A DNA stretch of 64,000 nucleotides from Pseudomonas azerbaijanoccidentalis (GTDB taxonomy: Bacteria; Pseudomonadota; Gammaproteobacteria; Pseudomonadales; Pseudomonadaceae), in NCBI RefSeq assembly GCF_019145495.1, contig NZ_JAHSTU010000005.1:310001-374000 (forward strand), given 5' to 3'. A program made the translations under genes and the position numbers. The first letter of the stretch is position 1, and the number at the start of each line of letters is the position of its first letter. Positions 23,817 to 33,217 of the stretch are shown in pieces. Under the pieces are notes generated by a model, which worked only from the letters and a program-made list of their open reading frames with translations, did no database searches and was not told the origin of the DNA.

Positions 23817-24710
23817 ATGATCATTACTACGGGTGCCTTGACCGCGCTGTTCACAGCCTTCAAGGCCGAGTTTCAAAATGCGCAGGCCGCGACTCCAACC
23901 GACTGGCAGCGTATCGCAACGTTGGTGCCGTCGTCGTCCGCCAGTAACACCTACGGCTGGCTGGGCCAGTTCCCCACCTTCCGCGAGTGGATTGGCGACC
24001 GTGTACTCAAAAACATGGCAGCGCACAGCTACTCCATCACCAACAAGAAATTCGAATCGTCGGTCGGCGTGCCCCGCGACTCCATCGAAGACGACGAGAT
24101 CGGCGTCTATAAACCGCTGTTCGCTGAAATGGGGCGAGCCTCCAGCGCCCATCCTGACGAACTGGTCTTCGGCCTGCTGAAAGCCGGACTGACGACTTTG
24201 TGCTACGACGGCCAGAACTTCTTCGACATTGACCATCCGGTCTACCCGCAAACCGATGGCACCGGCACAGCAGTCTCTGTCAGCAACTACCAGGACGGCA
24301 CTGGTCCTGCCTGGTATCTGCTCGATGTAAGTCGAGCTGTCAAACCGCTGATTTTCCAGAAGCGGCGCGAGTATGCGTTGAAAGCGATGACCAGCCTCGA
24401 CGACGAAAACGTCTTCATGCGTGACGAATACCGTTACGGCGTCGACGCTCGGACCAACGTAGGCTTTGGTTTCTGGCAGTTCGCGTACTGCTCGAAAGCC
24501 CCTCTGACCGCTGAAAACTATGGCCTCGCCCGTGCAGCCATGAAGAACTTCCGTGCGGATGGTGGCCGACCGCTCGGCGTCAATCCGGGTCTGTTGGTTG
24601 TTCCGTCTCAACTGGAAGGTGCTGCCCGCAAGATCCTGGTCAAGGACGCCGACAACGGCAACGAATGGGCAGGCACGGCCGAAGTACTGTCGCCAAGCTG
24701 GCTGGGATAA
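23817..24710 (+). CDS. Major capsid protein (Mu gpT-like)
   Basis: 297 residues of the Mu-like major head subunit family: GWLGQFPTFREWIGDRVLKN, HPDELVFGLLKAGL, YDGQNFFDIDHPV and a C-terminal NPGLLVVPSQLEGAARKIL are all typical. It builds the icosahedral shell. An AAAGGAAG site precedes the start. Confidence 0.94.
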   Translation: MIITTGALTALFTAFKAEFQNAQAATPTDWQRIATLVPSSSASNTYGWLGQFPTFREWIGDRVLKNMAAHSYSITNKKFESSVGVPRDSIEDDEIGVYKPLFAEMGRASSAHPDELVFGLLKAGLTTLCYDGQNFFDIDHPVYPQTDGTGTAVSVSNYQDGTGPAWYLLDVSRAVKPLIFQKRREYALKAMTSLDDENVFMRDEYRYGVDARTNVGFGFWQFAYCSKAPLTAENYGLARAAMKNFRADGGRPLGVNPGLLVVPSQLEGAARKILVKDADNGNEWAGTAEVLSPSWLG

Positions 24711-24720
24711 AGGGGGCGCC

Positions 24721-25260
24721 ATGGCTATCGTGATCACCTCAAAACGCGACGGCTTCCGCCGTTGCGGTATCGCTCACACCAGCAAGGCGGTCCGCTACCC
24801 GGATGATTATTTCTCGGAAGCGCAGTTGCGGGCTCTGGTAAAGGAGCCTCAGTTGACCCTCGCTTATGAGGAGGACGAACTCGACCAGGTACAGGACAGC
24901 AGCGATGAAAGCCTCCAGGAAGTCGATCCATCGAAAGCGCCCGACACCGCACAAAACGCCCAGTCGCAGGCGCCTGAAGCAAACGCTACAACTCTGGGTG
25001 ATGCAGTGGTTCTGCCCATCACCCCGCTCGTGGGCAACAGTGAGCCAGGATCTGACGGTTCGGGACTTGCTCCAGGCGCATCGGTGATCGCGCCGGACAA
25101 AGAGCAACTGAAAGAGGACGGCATTGATTTCGATGACGCTCTCTGGGAAGAGGCCCACCAGGAAGAGCTGGCACGTGAAGCGGCCAAAGCACAGGACGCA
25201 AAACCTCCCGCGAAACCCGGTAAACCCAAAGCCACTAAGGTCGAGGGCGAAGGTAAATGA
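24721..25260 (+). CDS. Mu gp35-like protein (HI1506 type)
   Basis: 179 residues. Residues 1-50 form a small globular domain (FRRCGIAHTSKAVRYPDDYF, then LRALVKEPQLTL) as in the HI1506-like FluMu protein; the rest is a long acidic, low-complexity tail rich in E, D, A and P, ending in a lysine-proline segment. It lies directly after the capsid gene; its role is unknown, possibly capsid decoration. Confidence 0.8.
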   Translation: MAIVITSKRDGFRRCGIAHTSKAVRYPDDYFSEAQLRALVKEPQLTLAYEEDELDQVQDSSDESLQEVDPSKAPDTAQNAQSQAPEANATTLGDAVVLPITPLVGNSEPGSDGSGLAPGASVIAPDKEQLKEDGIDFDDALWEEAHQEELAREAAKAQDAKPPAKPGKPKATKVEGEGK

Positions 25261-25748
25261 ACCTCTCACTGCCGTCCGCCAGCCAGCTCCTGGTGCGCTT
25301 CGGCGCACGTGATATCACCCAGGTTGCTGTGCCTGATGACAAGCGTCCTATCGAGCCCGAACTGTTGGTGGCCGCTGCATCTGGCGAGCCACTTGACGGC
25401 TGGGAGAGTGAGGATATTGCAGTCGTCGTCGTGACATTGGCCCGGATCGCCGACGCCGTGACTCGGGCGCGCAGTGAGGTTTCGTTCTACCTACGTTTTC
25501 GCCCAGCCGGAGAAGATGCCCCGGATTGGGTGACCGATGACCTCGCGGAAATCGCTCGTTATCACCTGTATGACGATGCTGGTAAGGAAGAGTCGACCGT
25601 GCGGGTGCTTTACAAGGACGTGATCAAACGCCTGGAAACCCTGGCCAATGAGGACAAGGAACGCGGTGCGGCCGAGGCTGGCCGGTCGGGCATGCAGCTC
25701 ACCAGTCAGCCACGGCTGATGTCACGCAATACCTTGAGGTCGCTCTGA
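25257..25748 (+). CDS. DUF1320 protein (Mu gp36-like)
   Basis: 163 residues. It has the gp36 pattern: SASQLLVRFGARDITQVA, then a helical middle with ARIADAVTRARSEVSFYL and DDLAEIARYHLYDD. It probably acts as a head-completion or head-tail connector. It overlaps the neighbours by 4 and 1 bases. Confidence 0.88.
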   Translation: MNLSLPSASQLLVRFGARDITQVAVPDDKRPIEPELLVAAASGEPLDGWESEDIAVVVVTLARIADAVTRARSEVSFYLRFRPAGEDAPDWVTDDLAEIARYHLYDDAGKEESTVRVLYKDVIKRLETLANEDKERGAAEAGRSGMQLTSQPRLMSRNTLRSL

Positions 25749-26314
25749 TGTTGGGCGAACTGGAGGATCTGATTGAGGCGCGCCTGAAGGAGCTGGTCGC
25801 CAAGATCCCGCGTCTGGCCGTGGAAAGCTACGGCGGTGAATTGAGCGACCCGGACATGGTGTCCGAGTTGATCAAACGCTGTCCGGCGATTCTGGTGATG
25901 GTGCCAAAGGTGACGTTCCAGCGCCGCAGTCAGGGCCGTTACACCGTGCCGATCACGTTCCGCCTGGTCATTGCCACACGTCATCCCCGTGGTGAGCGGG
26001 AAACCCGACGCGGTAGCGGCCCCAAGGACATCGGCAGTTACGACCTGTGGGAAGCCTGCATGCACCAACTGGTGGACTGGCAGCCCTGGGTGGATAGAGC
26101 GTCGGTCCGGCCGACGGAGCTTTCCAACCTGGTCAACGGCAAGTTGGCGAGTGACCACCTGTCAGTCCTCGGGCAGTCATTCGTCATCGAGCTGGACTGG
26201 CAAAAGCCGGAGCTGGATCTACCTGATTTGCTCGGCATCGACATGCAGTACCACAGCCCATCGGACAACCCCGAGCCGGTGGCCAACGACAACATCGAAT
26301 TGAGGGACATGTAA
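25748..26314 (+). CDS. DUF1834 protein (Mu gp37-like)
   Basis: 188 residues of the gp37/DUF1834 family, with LGELEDLIEARLKEL at the start, a central ITFRLVIATRHPRG strand pair and YDLWEACMHQLVDWQPW. It is expected at the neck or tail end. Its start and stop bases are shared with the neighbouring genes. Confidence 0.88.
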   Translation: MLGELEDLIEARLKELVAKIPRLAVESYGGELSDPDMVSELIKRCPAILVMVPKVTFQRRSQGRYTVPITFRLVIATRHPRGERETRRGSGPKDIGSYDLWEACMHQLVDWQPWVDRASVRPTELSNLVNGKLASDHLSVLGQSFVIELDWQKPELDLPDLLGIDMQYHSPSDNPEPVANDNIELRDM

Positions 26315-26505
26315 TGCACGTTATCGCCGCACCTGGTCATCGGGTGCCCACGGAAGAAAATCCGTACCAGTACATCGAAGGGACCGAGGCCGTCGACGTG
26401 CCAGCTACCTCCTACTACCGGCGCCGTGTGGCGACGGGTGAACTGCTGGCCGCGAAGAAGCCACGCGGCAGTGCCAAACAACCCGCACAGGAATCCGCTG
26501 AATGA
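26314..26505 (+). CDS. DUF2635 protein (Mu gp38-like)
   Basis: 63 residues with the short DUF2635 pattern APGHRVPTEENPYQYI, then VPATSYYRRRVATGEL. Always found before the sheath gene in Mu-like phages. Function unknown. Confidence 0.85.
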   Translation: MHVIAAPGHRVPTEENPYQYIEGTEAVDVPATSYYRRRVATGELLAAKKPRGSAKQPAQESAE

Positions 26506-27602
26506 GCATTCCCTTTGACACCATCCCGGCGTCGATTCGCAAACCGGGCGTTTACATGGAGTTCAACACCAGCTTGGCGGTACGGACACTGCCGACCAAT
26601 AAGCAGAGCGTGTGCCTGATTGTGCCTCTGGGCGAAGGTGCGACGGTTGCGGCCAACGTACCAACACCGTTTTACAGTGCGGCAGAAGCCAAAGCCTTGT
26701 TCGGCGGAACCGTGGCCGAAGAAATGGCTGACGCGTTTATCACGGCCTATCGATATGCCTCGCTCTCGGCCGTGGGCGTGGTGGTCGAAGGCGAAACCGA
26801 ACCCGACATCGAGGACGCGCTGGACTCCACGGCAATGGGCGGTTTCACCATTCTGGTGCCTGCCTGGTTTAGCCAGATTGCGCTCACTGCACTGCGTACG
26901 CACATTCAGACCTACACCAGTTCGATGGAGCAACAAGGCATCATCGGTGTGGCCGCGCTAACCAGCACGTTGTCCGCCGCGACCACTTTGGCCACTTCGT
27001 TGAACTCGGGCGCAATCAGCCTGGCAGTGCTGCCTGGTACTGCCTCGACTGCGCGCCAGGTCGCCGCCGCTTATGCCGCGATGATCGCCTCGGAAGAAGA
27101 TCCTGCGCGACCGTTGAATACCTTGGTGCTGACCGGCATCAAGGTTCCATCCGTCACGCAGCGCCTTGGTCGAACCGAGCAGGAAACTGCCCTGGCCAAT
27201 GGCGTCACTCCGCTGGAAGTCGCAGCCGGTGATGTCATCCAGATCGTCCGTGCTGTGACCACCTACACCAAGTCAGCGGCCGGTGCCACGGACGTGTCGT
27301 TGCTCGACCTGACCACCATCCGGACCCTGTACTACGTGCGCATGGCCTGCCGTGACCGCATCCGCCTGCGGTTCCCACGCTCCAAGCTTTCCAAGAAAAC
27401 CCCGGAAGCCGTGCGTGGCGAACTGATGGACGTATTGCTCAAGCTGGAAGAGCTGGAGATTGTCGAGGAGGTCGAGGCCAATGCAGCCGGACTGGTGGTC
27501 GAGCGTTCGCTCCAGGACGTCAACCGCCTCGACGCAACCATTCCCACCGATGTGGTCAACGGCCTGCATGTGTTCGCCGGTCGCATCGACCTGCTCTTGT
27601 AA
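26502..27602 (+). CDS. Contractile tail sheath protein (Mu gpL-like)
   Basis: 366 residues, shorter than Mu gpL (about 495). The start FDTIPASIRKPGVYMEFNTS and the C-terminal ERSLQDVNRLDATIPTDVV identify the sheath. A sheath implies a contractile (myovirus) tail. The missing length relative to Mu probably reflects absence of outer insertion domains. Confidence 0.93.
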   Translation: MSIPFDTIPASIRKPGVYMEFNTSLAVRTLPTNKQSVCLIVPLGEGATVAANVPTPFYSAAEAKALFGGTVAEEMADAFITAYRYASLSAVGVVVEGETEPDIEDALDSTAMGGFTILVPAWFSQIALTALRTHIQTYTSSMEQQGIIGVAALTSTLSAATTLATSLNSGAISLAVLPGTASTARQVAAAYAAMIASEEDPARPLNTLVLTGIKVPSVTQRLGRTEQETALANGVTPLEVAAGDVIQIVRAVTTYTKSAAGATDVSLLDLTTIRTLYYVRMACRDRIRLRFPRSKLSKKTPEAVRGELMDVLLKLEELEIVEEVEANAAGLVVERSLQDVNRLDATIPTDVVNGLHVFAGRIDLLL

Positions 27603-27615
27603 GAGGTGATTTTAG

Positions 27616-27987
27616 ATGGCTGATAACTACGTAGGGCAGATCGTCCTGGAGATCAACGGCACCGACTATGAGGTATCGAGCGTCGAGCCGAGCCTCAAGA
27701 CCGGGCGCAAAGTGGTCAAGACGATGAACCGCACTGGTCGACCGTCGGGTACGGCGAAGGGCATTGAAGAGCACGAGCTGAAAATCTCGGTGCCCATTCC
27801 GAAAACGGGTGAGCCGGATTGGCGCGCACTGATGGACGCAAAGTTGACCATTTACCCGCAGGACGGTGGCAGCAAGCGCCAGACCTGGACGGGTTGCTCC
27901 CTGATGGAGATGGGCAGCAAGTACCAGGTAGAAGGTGAAGCCACCCGCGACCTGACCATCGCCGCCCTCAACTACTACACGGAGTAA
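27616..27987 (+). CDS. Tail tube protein (Mu gpM-like)
   Basis: 123 residues, beta-rich: GQIVLEINGTDYEVSSVEPS, TMNRTGRPSGTAKGI, then YQVEGEATRDLTIAALNYY. Position after the sheath and size fit the Mu tube protein. A GAGGTG site precedes the start. Confidence 0.9.
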   Translation: MADNYVGQIVLEINGTDYEVSSVEPSLKTGRKVVKTMNRTGRPSGTAKGIEEHELKISVPIPKTGEPDWRALMDAKLTIYPQDGGSKRQTWTGCSLMEMGSKYQVEGEATRDLTIAALNYYTE

Positions 27988-27991
27988 CACG

Positions 27992-28345
27992 ATGACCGAG
28001 CAATCAAGCAAGCGCTGGGAAGGCTTGAGCATCACCCGCGAACTCCAAATGGGTGTCTATTACTCCGGCCTCCGCCACAAGACCTTTACCTTGCGCGTTC
28101 CAGTTGCGGGCGATCTGGTGGCCGCGCAGGAACTGCATCCCGGTGCTCCGTTTCAGTTGATCACCCTGGAAGTGTATCGCCGCCAGTTGTTGTCCCTGGG
28201 CGAGATCCCGCCCGAGGCTATAACCACTGAATTACTCCTGGGCGAGCTGACCGAAACCGACCTTGCCATCATTGCCGACGCCGATGCTGAACTGGAAAAA
28301 AAGCTCGCGCCGCCGAGCGCGGCAACGCCGACTGGCGACGAATAG
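27992..28345 (+). CDS. Tail assembly chaperone (Mu gp41-like), zero-frame product
   Basis: 117 residues with an N-terminal RELQMGVYYSGLRHKTFTLR and a helical C-terminus. Near its end is the efficient slippery heptamer A-AAA-AAG in the correct phase (28297-28303). Reading on in the zero frame gives this short form; a -1 shift gives the long form listed separately. Short and long forms usually coat the tape measure during tail assembly. Confidence 0.88.
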   Translation: MTEQSSKRWEGLSITRELQMGVYYSGLRHKTFTLRVPVAGDLVAAQELHPGAPFQLITLEVYRRQLLSLGEIPPEAITTELLLGELTETDLAIIADADAELEKKLAPPSAATPTGDE

Positions 28346-28500
28346 AGCATGCCTTTGTCCGCCACGGCTATCGACTAGAAGAGCTGCGACGGATGACCAG
28401 GGCCGAGATCGATGCACGTATTGATCTGATTGTCGGCAAGGTCAAGGGTGTGCGCTACGTCAGTCAGCGTCAGCGCAAGGCTCTGCCAAAAACCAGATGA
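27992..28500 (+). CDS. Tail assembly chaperone long form by -1 frameshift (gp41-gp42)
   Basis: After the slip at A-AAA-AAG (28297-28303) the -1 frame starts at 28303 and stays open to TGA at 28498-28500, adding 65 residues (ARAAERGNADWRRIEHAFVR ... VSQRQRKALPKTR) for 169 in all. A GC-rich stem follows the slip site (for example GCCGC-cgagc-GCGGC near 28310-28324) and can stimulate shifting. The region has no start codon of its own at the front, so fusion is the economical explanation. Mu uses the same device. Confidence 0.8.
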
Positions 28501-28501
28501 C

Positions 28502-28519
28502 AGGCCCGCCAACGGGCCT
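28502..28519 (+). terminator. Hairpin between chaperone and tape measure genes
   Basis: AGGCCCG-ccaa-CGGGCCT followed by only a short T run (TTCC). Possibly an attenuator or mRNA-stabilising hairpin rather than a full terminator, because tail genes continue downstream. Confidence 0.4.
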
Positions 28520-28555
28520 TTCCTGTCCCTGTAAGACCATAACCGGGAGCACTTC

Positions 28556-30784
28556 ATGTCCGATCTGCGCGTCGCGCTTCGTTTTCAGGCCCATGCAGGC
28601 AACAGTCGGCGCGAGATTGAGCAGATCAACCGCGACCTACGCAAGGCTGGGAAAGAAGGCGCCAAATCCCTCGCTGATGAAAGCTGGAAGGCGTCGTCGG
28701 CCATCACCAAAGTCGGCCAAGTCGGGGCCAACAGCTACAAAGTCATCCGCAGTGCCATGCGCGAAACCGCCCAGGCTGGTTCCGGCACGCGCATTGAGGT
28801 CAGTAAGACGTCTGCCGAACTCAAGGAGATGGCCACCGCCGCTCGCAAAGCAGCACGGGATGCCAAAACCGAGCTGATTAGTACCGACCGCCAGGGTGTG
28901 CAGCCGCTTCGTCAGAGCGTAGATCGCACGGAGACGTCCTTTCGGCGCCTGGCACAGAACGGTGGCCGTAACCTTCGCGCTTTGAAAACCATTGCCATGG
29001 GCGTGCGCCAGGAGTTCGACCGGATAAAGGGTCTAGGCGGCAGTATGCAAGGGCAACTGGCCGGATTGGGCGTTGGGGTTGGTGTCGCATCCGGTTTGAC
29101 CGGAAGCGCACGTCTAGACCGCCAGCTGATTCGTACTCAGCAAACTGCTGGCATGTCTGGCGAGCAGCGAGAGGAATGGCGTGGTGAACAATGGCGGCTG
29201 GCGAAGACCTATGGCATTGAACGGGAACAGGTTCAAACGGGGTTCGACACGTTAATTGCAAGTGGTCTTTCTTACGAAAAAGCCAAAGCAAGTTCCGAAG
29301 CCATTGCTCAAGCTACTGCGGTTACAGGAGCAGATTCCGGGATTCTAGCGAAAGCTCTGGTAACTGGTTCGAGTGCTTTTGATATTGACCTTTCTAAGCC
29401 CAGTGCCGCTGTAGATATACTGCAAAAAATGATTGTGGCTGGCCGCTTGGGCAATGCTGAGCTTGAGAACTTATCAAGCATTTTCCCTAAAGTCGGGCAA
29501 GATGCGAAGTCGGCGGGTATGTCCATGGCTCAGTCTCTATCGTTTGTAGAAACTTTGTCGCTGATTGAGTTAGAGCCTGACCGTTTGGGTACGCTGGCGC
29601 AATCTACTTTACGTGCATTCAACAATGGCACTTACCGAAAAAGCGTTACGGAAAACACTGGCGTTGAGTTTTTCAACAAGGATAAGTCTGTAAGGAATAC
29701 GCAGGATGTATTCCTTGATCTACAGCGCAAATACAAATCTCTTGAGAATGACAAAGATCGTGCCCGTTTCATGGATGTAGTGTTCGGCAAAATGGATCAA
29801 GATACGCAAAAGGGAGTTAAAGCGTTCTTAACGGGTGACAGGCTAGAAAAGTTTGCTGAAAGCTCTGGGGATATTAATAACGCAAAGGGAGTTATTGAGA
29901 AGGATCTGGCCGACAACCTTAATAGTTCCACAGCTGTCGGCTCTCGTATGAAGGCTGCCCTGGGCGAAGCTATCGACCGCATGGCAACGCCATTGAACAA
30001 GGGTTTTGCCGACATGGGCAGTTACCTGCTCGATGACTTGAATCTTTCCGGTGAGCAGATGCTGGCTGGTGGTGCAGCTCTGGGTGTCGGTGGTTATTAC
30101 GCAGGGCGTGGTGCCAAAACTGGCGCTGGGGCACTACTCGACAAATTCATGGGTGGCCCTGAAACTCTGAAAAACATCGCCGTGGGCAAAGTACTGGAAG
30201 AAGCGACGGGTGTTACATCAGTGTTCGTCACCAACTGGCCGGGCGCGGGTATTAACCTCGGCGGTCCTGGTCTAACTGACCTTCCTGGCGCATCGTCTGA
30301 AAAAGGCAAGCCTGGTGGTCTTATCGCGCCTTGGTTGGCTCCTGTCGCCCTCGCTGCAAGTGCGGCTCAGATCAGTGGTTCAACAGGTCAAAACACTGAT
30401 GAGGATCGCTTGGCCATGGTGGCTCGCAACAAGCTGATTAACGATGAGCAACGCACTTATCAGTCGGCGTTCTACCGCAATCGAATCGCCTTAGCGGGCC
30501 AGAACCCGGACCAGCCCCAAAACTGGCTGTCGTCGCAAGCCCAGCGTTTGGCGCACCAACAGACCGGCCTGACTTCATCGGGGTTGCCGATCGATGGCGC
30601 CAATCAATGGGCGGCGGGTATTGCCAATCGCGCCGCCAACGCAGGTGTAGAAACCCCCGCGGCAATGGCTCGCCTACAGCGGTTGCTTGATCAGCCCCTG
30701 GTCATCGAACTGCGCATGGATTCAAACATGATCCAGGCTGAGGTCGAACGCCGTACTGACATCCAGATGAGGCGTGGTCGATGA
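28556..30784 (+). CDS. Tail tape measure protein
   Basis: 742 residues. The N-terminus is alanine/charged coiled coil (about 20-150), then the conserved tape measure segment (QTAGMSGEQREEWRGEQWRL, FDTLIASGLSYEKA, SSIFPKVGQDAKSAGMSMAQ), hydrophobic glycine-rich stretches near 495-520, and a proline-rich C-terminus. It sets tail length. The part encoded at about 29220-29930 is clearly richer in A+T than both flanks, which suggests replacement by recombination. Confidence 0.92.
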   Translation: MSDLRVALRFQAHAGNSRREIEQINRDLRKAGKEGAKSLADESWKASSAITKVGQVGANSYKVIRSAMRETAQAGSGTRIEVSKTSAELKEMATAARKAARDAKTELISTDRQGVQPLRQSVDRTETSFRRLAQNGGRNLRALKTIAMGVRQEFDRIKGLGGSMQGQLAGLGVGVGVASGLTGSARLDRQLIRTQQTAGMSGEQREEWRGEQWRLAKTYGIEREQVQTGFDTLIASGLSYEKAKASSEAIAQATAVTGADSGILAKALVTGSSAFDIDLSKPSAAVDILQKMIVAGRLGNAELENLSSIFPKVGQDAKSAGMSMAQSLSFVETLSLIELEPDRLGTLAQSTLRAFNNGTYRKSVTENTGVEFFNKDKSVRNTQDVFLDLQRKYKSLENDKDRARFMDVVFGKMDQDTQKGVKAFLTGDRLEKFAESSGDINNAKGVIEKDLADNLNSSTAVGSRMKAALGEAIDRMATPLNKGFADMGSYLLDDLNLSGEQMLAGGAALGVGGYYAGRGAKTGAGALLDKFMGGPETLKNIAVGKVLEEATGVTSVFVTNWPGAGINLGGPGLTDLPGASSEKGKPGGLIAPWLAPVALAASAAQISGSTGQNTDEDRLAMVARNKLINDEQRTYQSAFYRNRIALAGQNPDQPQNWLSSQAQRLAHQQTGLTSSGLPIDGANQWAAGIANRAANAGVETPAAMARLQRLLDQPLVIELRMDSNMIQAEVERRTDIQMRRGR

Positions 30785-32106
30785 GTTGGGCTGAAACGTT
30801 ACTGGACGCCTCCTTTCGTGGCGTCCCACTCCAGGTGCTCGACGAAAGCCTACAGTGGCAGCGGGCACTATCCGAACACGGCACGCCCTTTAAGGACGGC
30901 GACAGCGTGGTCGATTTGGGCCGGGGCGCTCGACGCTTCCCCATGCAGATCATCATCTACGGCGTTAACTACGAGATCGAACTACAGAACCTTCTGTCAG
31001 CGCTCGGTCAGCGTGGCCCCGGCGAACTGATCCATCCGATCTATGGCAGCCTGAGCGTCGTCTCGCAGAACGTCGAGGTGAAGCATGTCGCCGACAGCCC
31101 TGACGCGGCCCAGGTCAGTCTGTTGTTCGTAGAAGACACACCCGACCTGCCATTTTTCGACCGGCAGTTTGAGTTCGTCGATATCGGCGTCCTGGAACAG
31201 GAGGATGAATACCGCTGGCAGGACGGCATCTTTGATCTGTTCGGCCGCATCGACTCCCTGGTCAGCGAGATTCAGTCGTGGATCGGTGGGGGCTGGGTGG
31301 GCCTAATTGAAAAGGCCCTGGGCCTGCCGGGAATTTTCCTTCGCGTGCAGCAGCTGCGTTCACAGATCCTCGGCGTGGTGTCCGGTGTCGTCTCCATGGC
31401 CCAGAATCCTTCGGCGGCATACGATCCACTGGTCGACCTATTCCGCACGCCGACGCAGATCCGAAGTTCCATTCAGGACAGCACACCCAGTTCGTCAACG
31501 GCGCTTCTGTCTCGATCCGGTGTCCCGGCAACCATGCCGGGCGGCGACGGCTTGACCACTGAACCGGTGCGGGCAGCCAATGCCTTTTTGATCAGCGCCC
31601 GCCAAGGAGTTGCGCCTGATGCCAGTCTACTGCCCGACCGCATGCCCGACGATCCAGTCGAGGCCAGTGGGTTTGCCTTGGTTGTCCTGGTGATCACCGA
31701 GCTTGCCGTCGCCCATTCGCAGGCGGTTGCCATCGTGATCGAGGACGAAAGCAAAAAGCCGACGCTGAGTCCCATTGAACTGGAAGGATTGGTCAACCTG
31801 GTGCGCTCGCTTTTGCAGTCCGCCATTCTGCTCCAACGCCGACTCTACGACGTGGAGACATCCCGTCCAGTGATTGAGGCCCTGCGCAACACCGCTGCAC
31901 TGATCCAGGCCCGTGCCCGCCAGGTCATTTTGCAAAGCCCACCAATGATCGAACGCGAAGTTGAATCACCCGCCAGCCTGCGTCTGTTGGCCCACCGATG
32001 GTACGGCGACCATTCCCGAGCCCTCGAACTGACCCGGCTGAATCCCGGCCTTAAAGCACCCCACAACATCCCGGCCGGAGAGATATTGCGTGCTTATGCC
32101 GAATGA
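30781..32106 (+). CDS. DNA circularisation/baseplate protein N (Mu gp43-like)
   Basis: 441 residues. The N-terminal domain (WAETLLDASFRGVPLQVLDE ... FPMQIIIYGVNYEIELQNLL) is the DNA-circularisation N family, a baseplate wedge/hub component in Mu. The middle is helical with a glycine/tryptophan patch (SWIGGGWVGLI). It overlaps the tape measure by 4 bases and the next gene by 17. Confidence 0.88.
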   Translation: MSWAETLLDASFRGVPLQVLDESLQWQRALSEHGTPFKDGDSVVDLGRGARRFPMQIIIYGVNYEIELQNLLSALGQRGPGELIHPIYGSLSVVSQNVEVKHVADSPDAAQVSLLFVEDTPDLPFFDRQFEFVDIGVLEQEDEYRWQDGIFDLFGRIDSLVSEIQSWIGGGWVGLIEKALGLPGIFLRVQQLRSQILGVVSGVVSMAQNPSAAYDPLVDLFRTPTQIRSSIQDSTPSSSTALLSRSGVPATMPGGDGLTTEPVRAANAFLISARQGVAPDASLLPDRMPDDPVEASGFALVVLVITELAVAHSQAVAIVIEDESKKPTLSPIELEGLVNLVRSLLQSAILLQRRLYDVETSRPVIEALRNTAALIQARARQVILQSPPMIEREVESPASLRLLAHRWYGDHSRALELTRLNPGLKAPHNIPAGEILRAYAE

Positions 32107-33217
32107 CCCTATTCCATCTATCCGGCTATCCATCGGCGGCCTGGCTCATGACACCTGGGACGGCTGGTCGGTTGAATCGGACCTGTTGACCCCGGCCGAC
32201 GCCTTTGAACTTGAGCTGCACACAAAGAATGCCATCCGCTTGCCGGATGTGGTCAAAGAGGGCGCGCCTTGTTCGTTAACGCTCGACGGTGACCGCGTGT
32301 TGACGGGCCAGATCGATGAGTTTGAACATGATGTATCGCGTCAGGGTATCTCCATGCGCATCAATGGCCGAGATCGAGCGGCGCCTCTGGTCGACTGCTC
32401 AGCTCCGTTCGTGTCCATGCGTGAGGCGTCACTGGCGCAGATTCTCGACCAGGTGGTGAAACCGTTGGGGGCATACCAGGTAGAGATCCGTGCCGACCAG
32501 GCTAAGACCCGGCGCCGCATTCAGATCGAGCCGGGACAAACCGCCTGGGAAGCGTTGCTCCAGGTCGCCGAGGCCAACGGGTTATGGCCATGGATAGAGC
32601 CGGACGGCCGTTTGATCATCGGCGGGCCAGACTATACGGCGGCACCAGTGGGAGCCCTGGTGATGCGAGAAGATGGAGTGGGCAACAACGTGCAACGCCT
32701 GAGCGTGCGCCGCTCCATTGCGAACCGTTACAGCCAGATCACTGTACTTGGCCAGCATGGGCAGTACGATAATGATGGCCTCGACACCAAGCGTTCCCAC
32801 CTTCGGTCAATCATTCAGGACGATACATTGGCCCGCCGTGGGATCTTTCGGCCAAAGGTGATCATTGATAGTGCCAGCGAGAACCAGGACATGGCCACCA
32901 CCCGTGCCCGCAAGTTGCTGGCCGACAGCCGCTTGGAAGGTTTCGAGATCCGGGCCATCGTCAAAGGTCATCGAGCTGATAATGGTCAAGTCTGGAATCC
33001 GGGACAACGGGTTATCGTCCGTAGCGAACCCCATGATCTGGATGCCACCTATTTCCTGATGTCCCGCACCTTGCGCCTATCCCGTGGCGAGGGAGCCATC
33101 ACTGAACTGCGCTTGCGCGAAGACCGGATGTGGGTGCTGGACGCCAAACAACAGAAGAAGCACAAGGGCAAGTCAAATCCCGATGCTGCTTTCATTGAAA
33201 TGATAAAGGCTCTCTGA
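32090..33217 (+). CDS. Baseplate hub protein P (Mu gp44-like)
   Basis: 375 residues (a second start two codons on, MPNDPIPS, is equally possible). It has the hub fold pattern related to phage T4 gp27 and P2 D: LSIGGLAHDTWDGWSVESDL, GDRVLTGQIDEFEHDVSRQG, RINGRDRAAPLVDCSAPF. It forms the central hub from which the spike projects. Confidence 0.88.
   Translation: MLMPNDPIPSIRLSIGGLAHDTWDGWSVESDLLTPADAFELELHTKNAIRLPDVVKEGAPCSLTLDGDRVLTGQIDEFEHDVSRQGISMRINGRDRAAPLVDCSAPFVSMREASLAQILDQVVKPLGAYQVEIRADQAKTRRRIQIEPGQTAWEALLQVAEANGLWPWIEPDGRLIIGGPDYTAAPVGALVMREDGVGNNVQRLSVRRSIANRYSQITVLGQHGQYDNDGLDTKRSHLRSIIQDDTLARRGIFRPKVIIDSASENQDMATTRARKLLADSRLEGFEIRAIVKGHRADNGQVWNPGQRVIVRSEPHDLDATYFLMSRTLRLSRGEGAITELRLREDRMWVLDAKQQKKHKGKSNPDAAFIEMIKAL

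Noticed and set aside
30390..30410. CTGATGA inside the tape measure gene
   Set aside because: No GAAA or stems in the correct order around it; chance occurrence.
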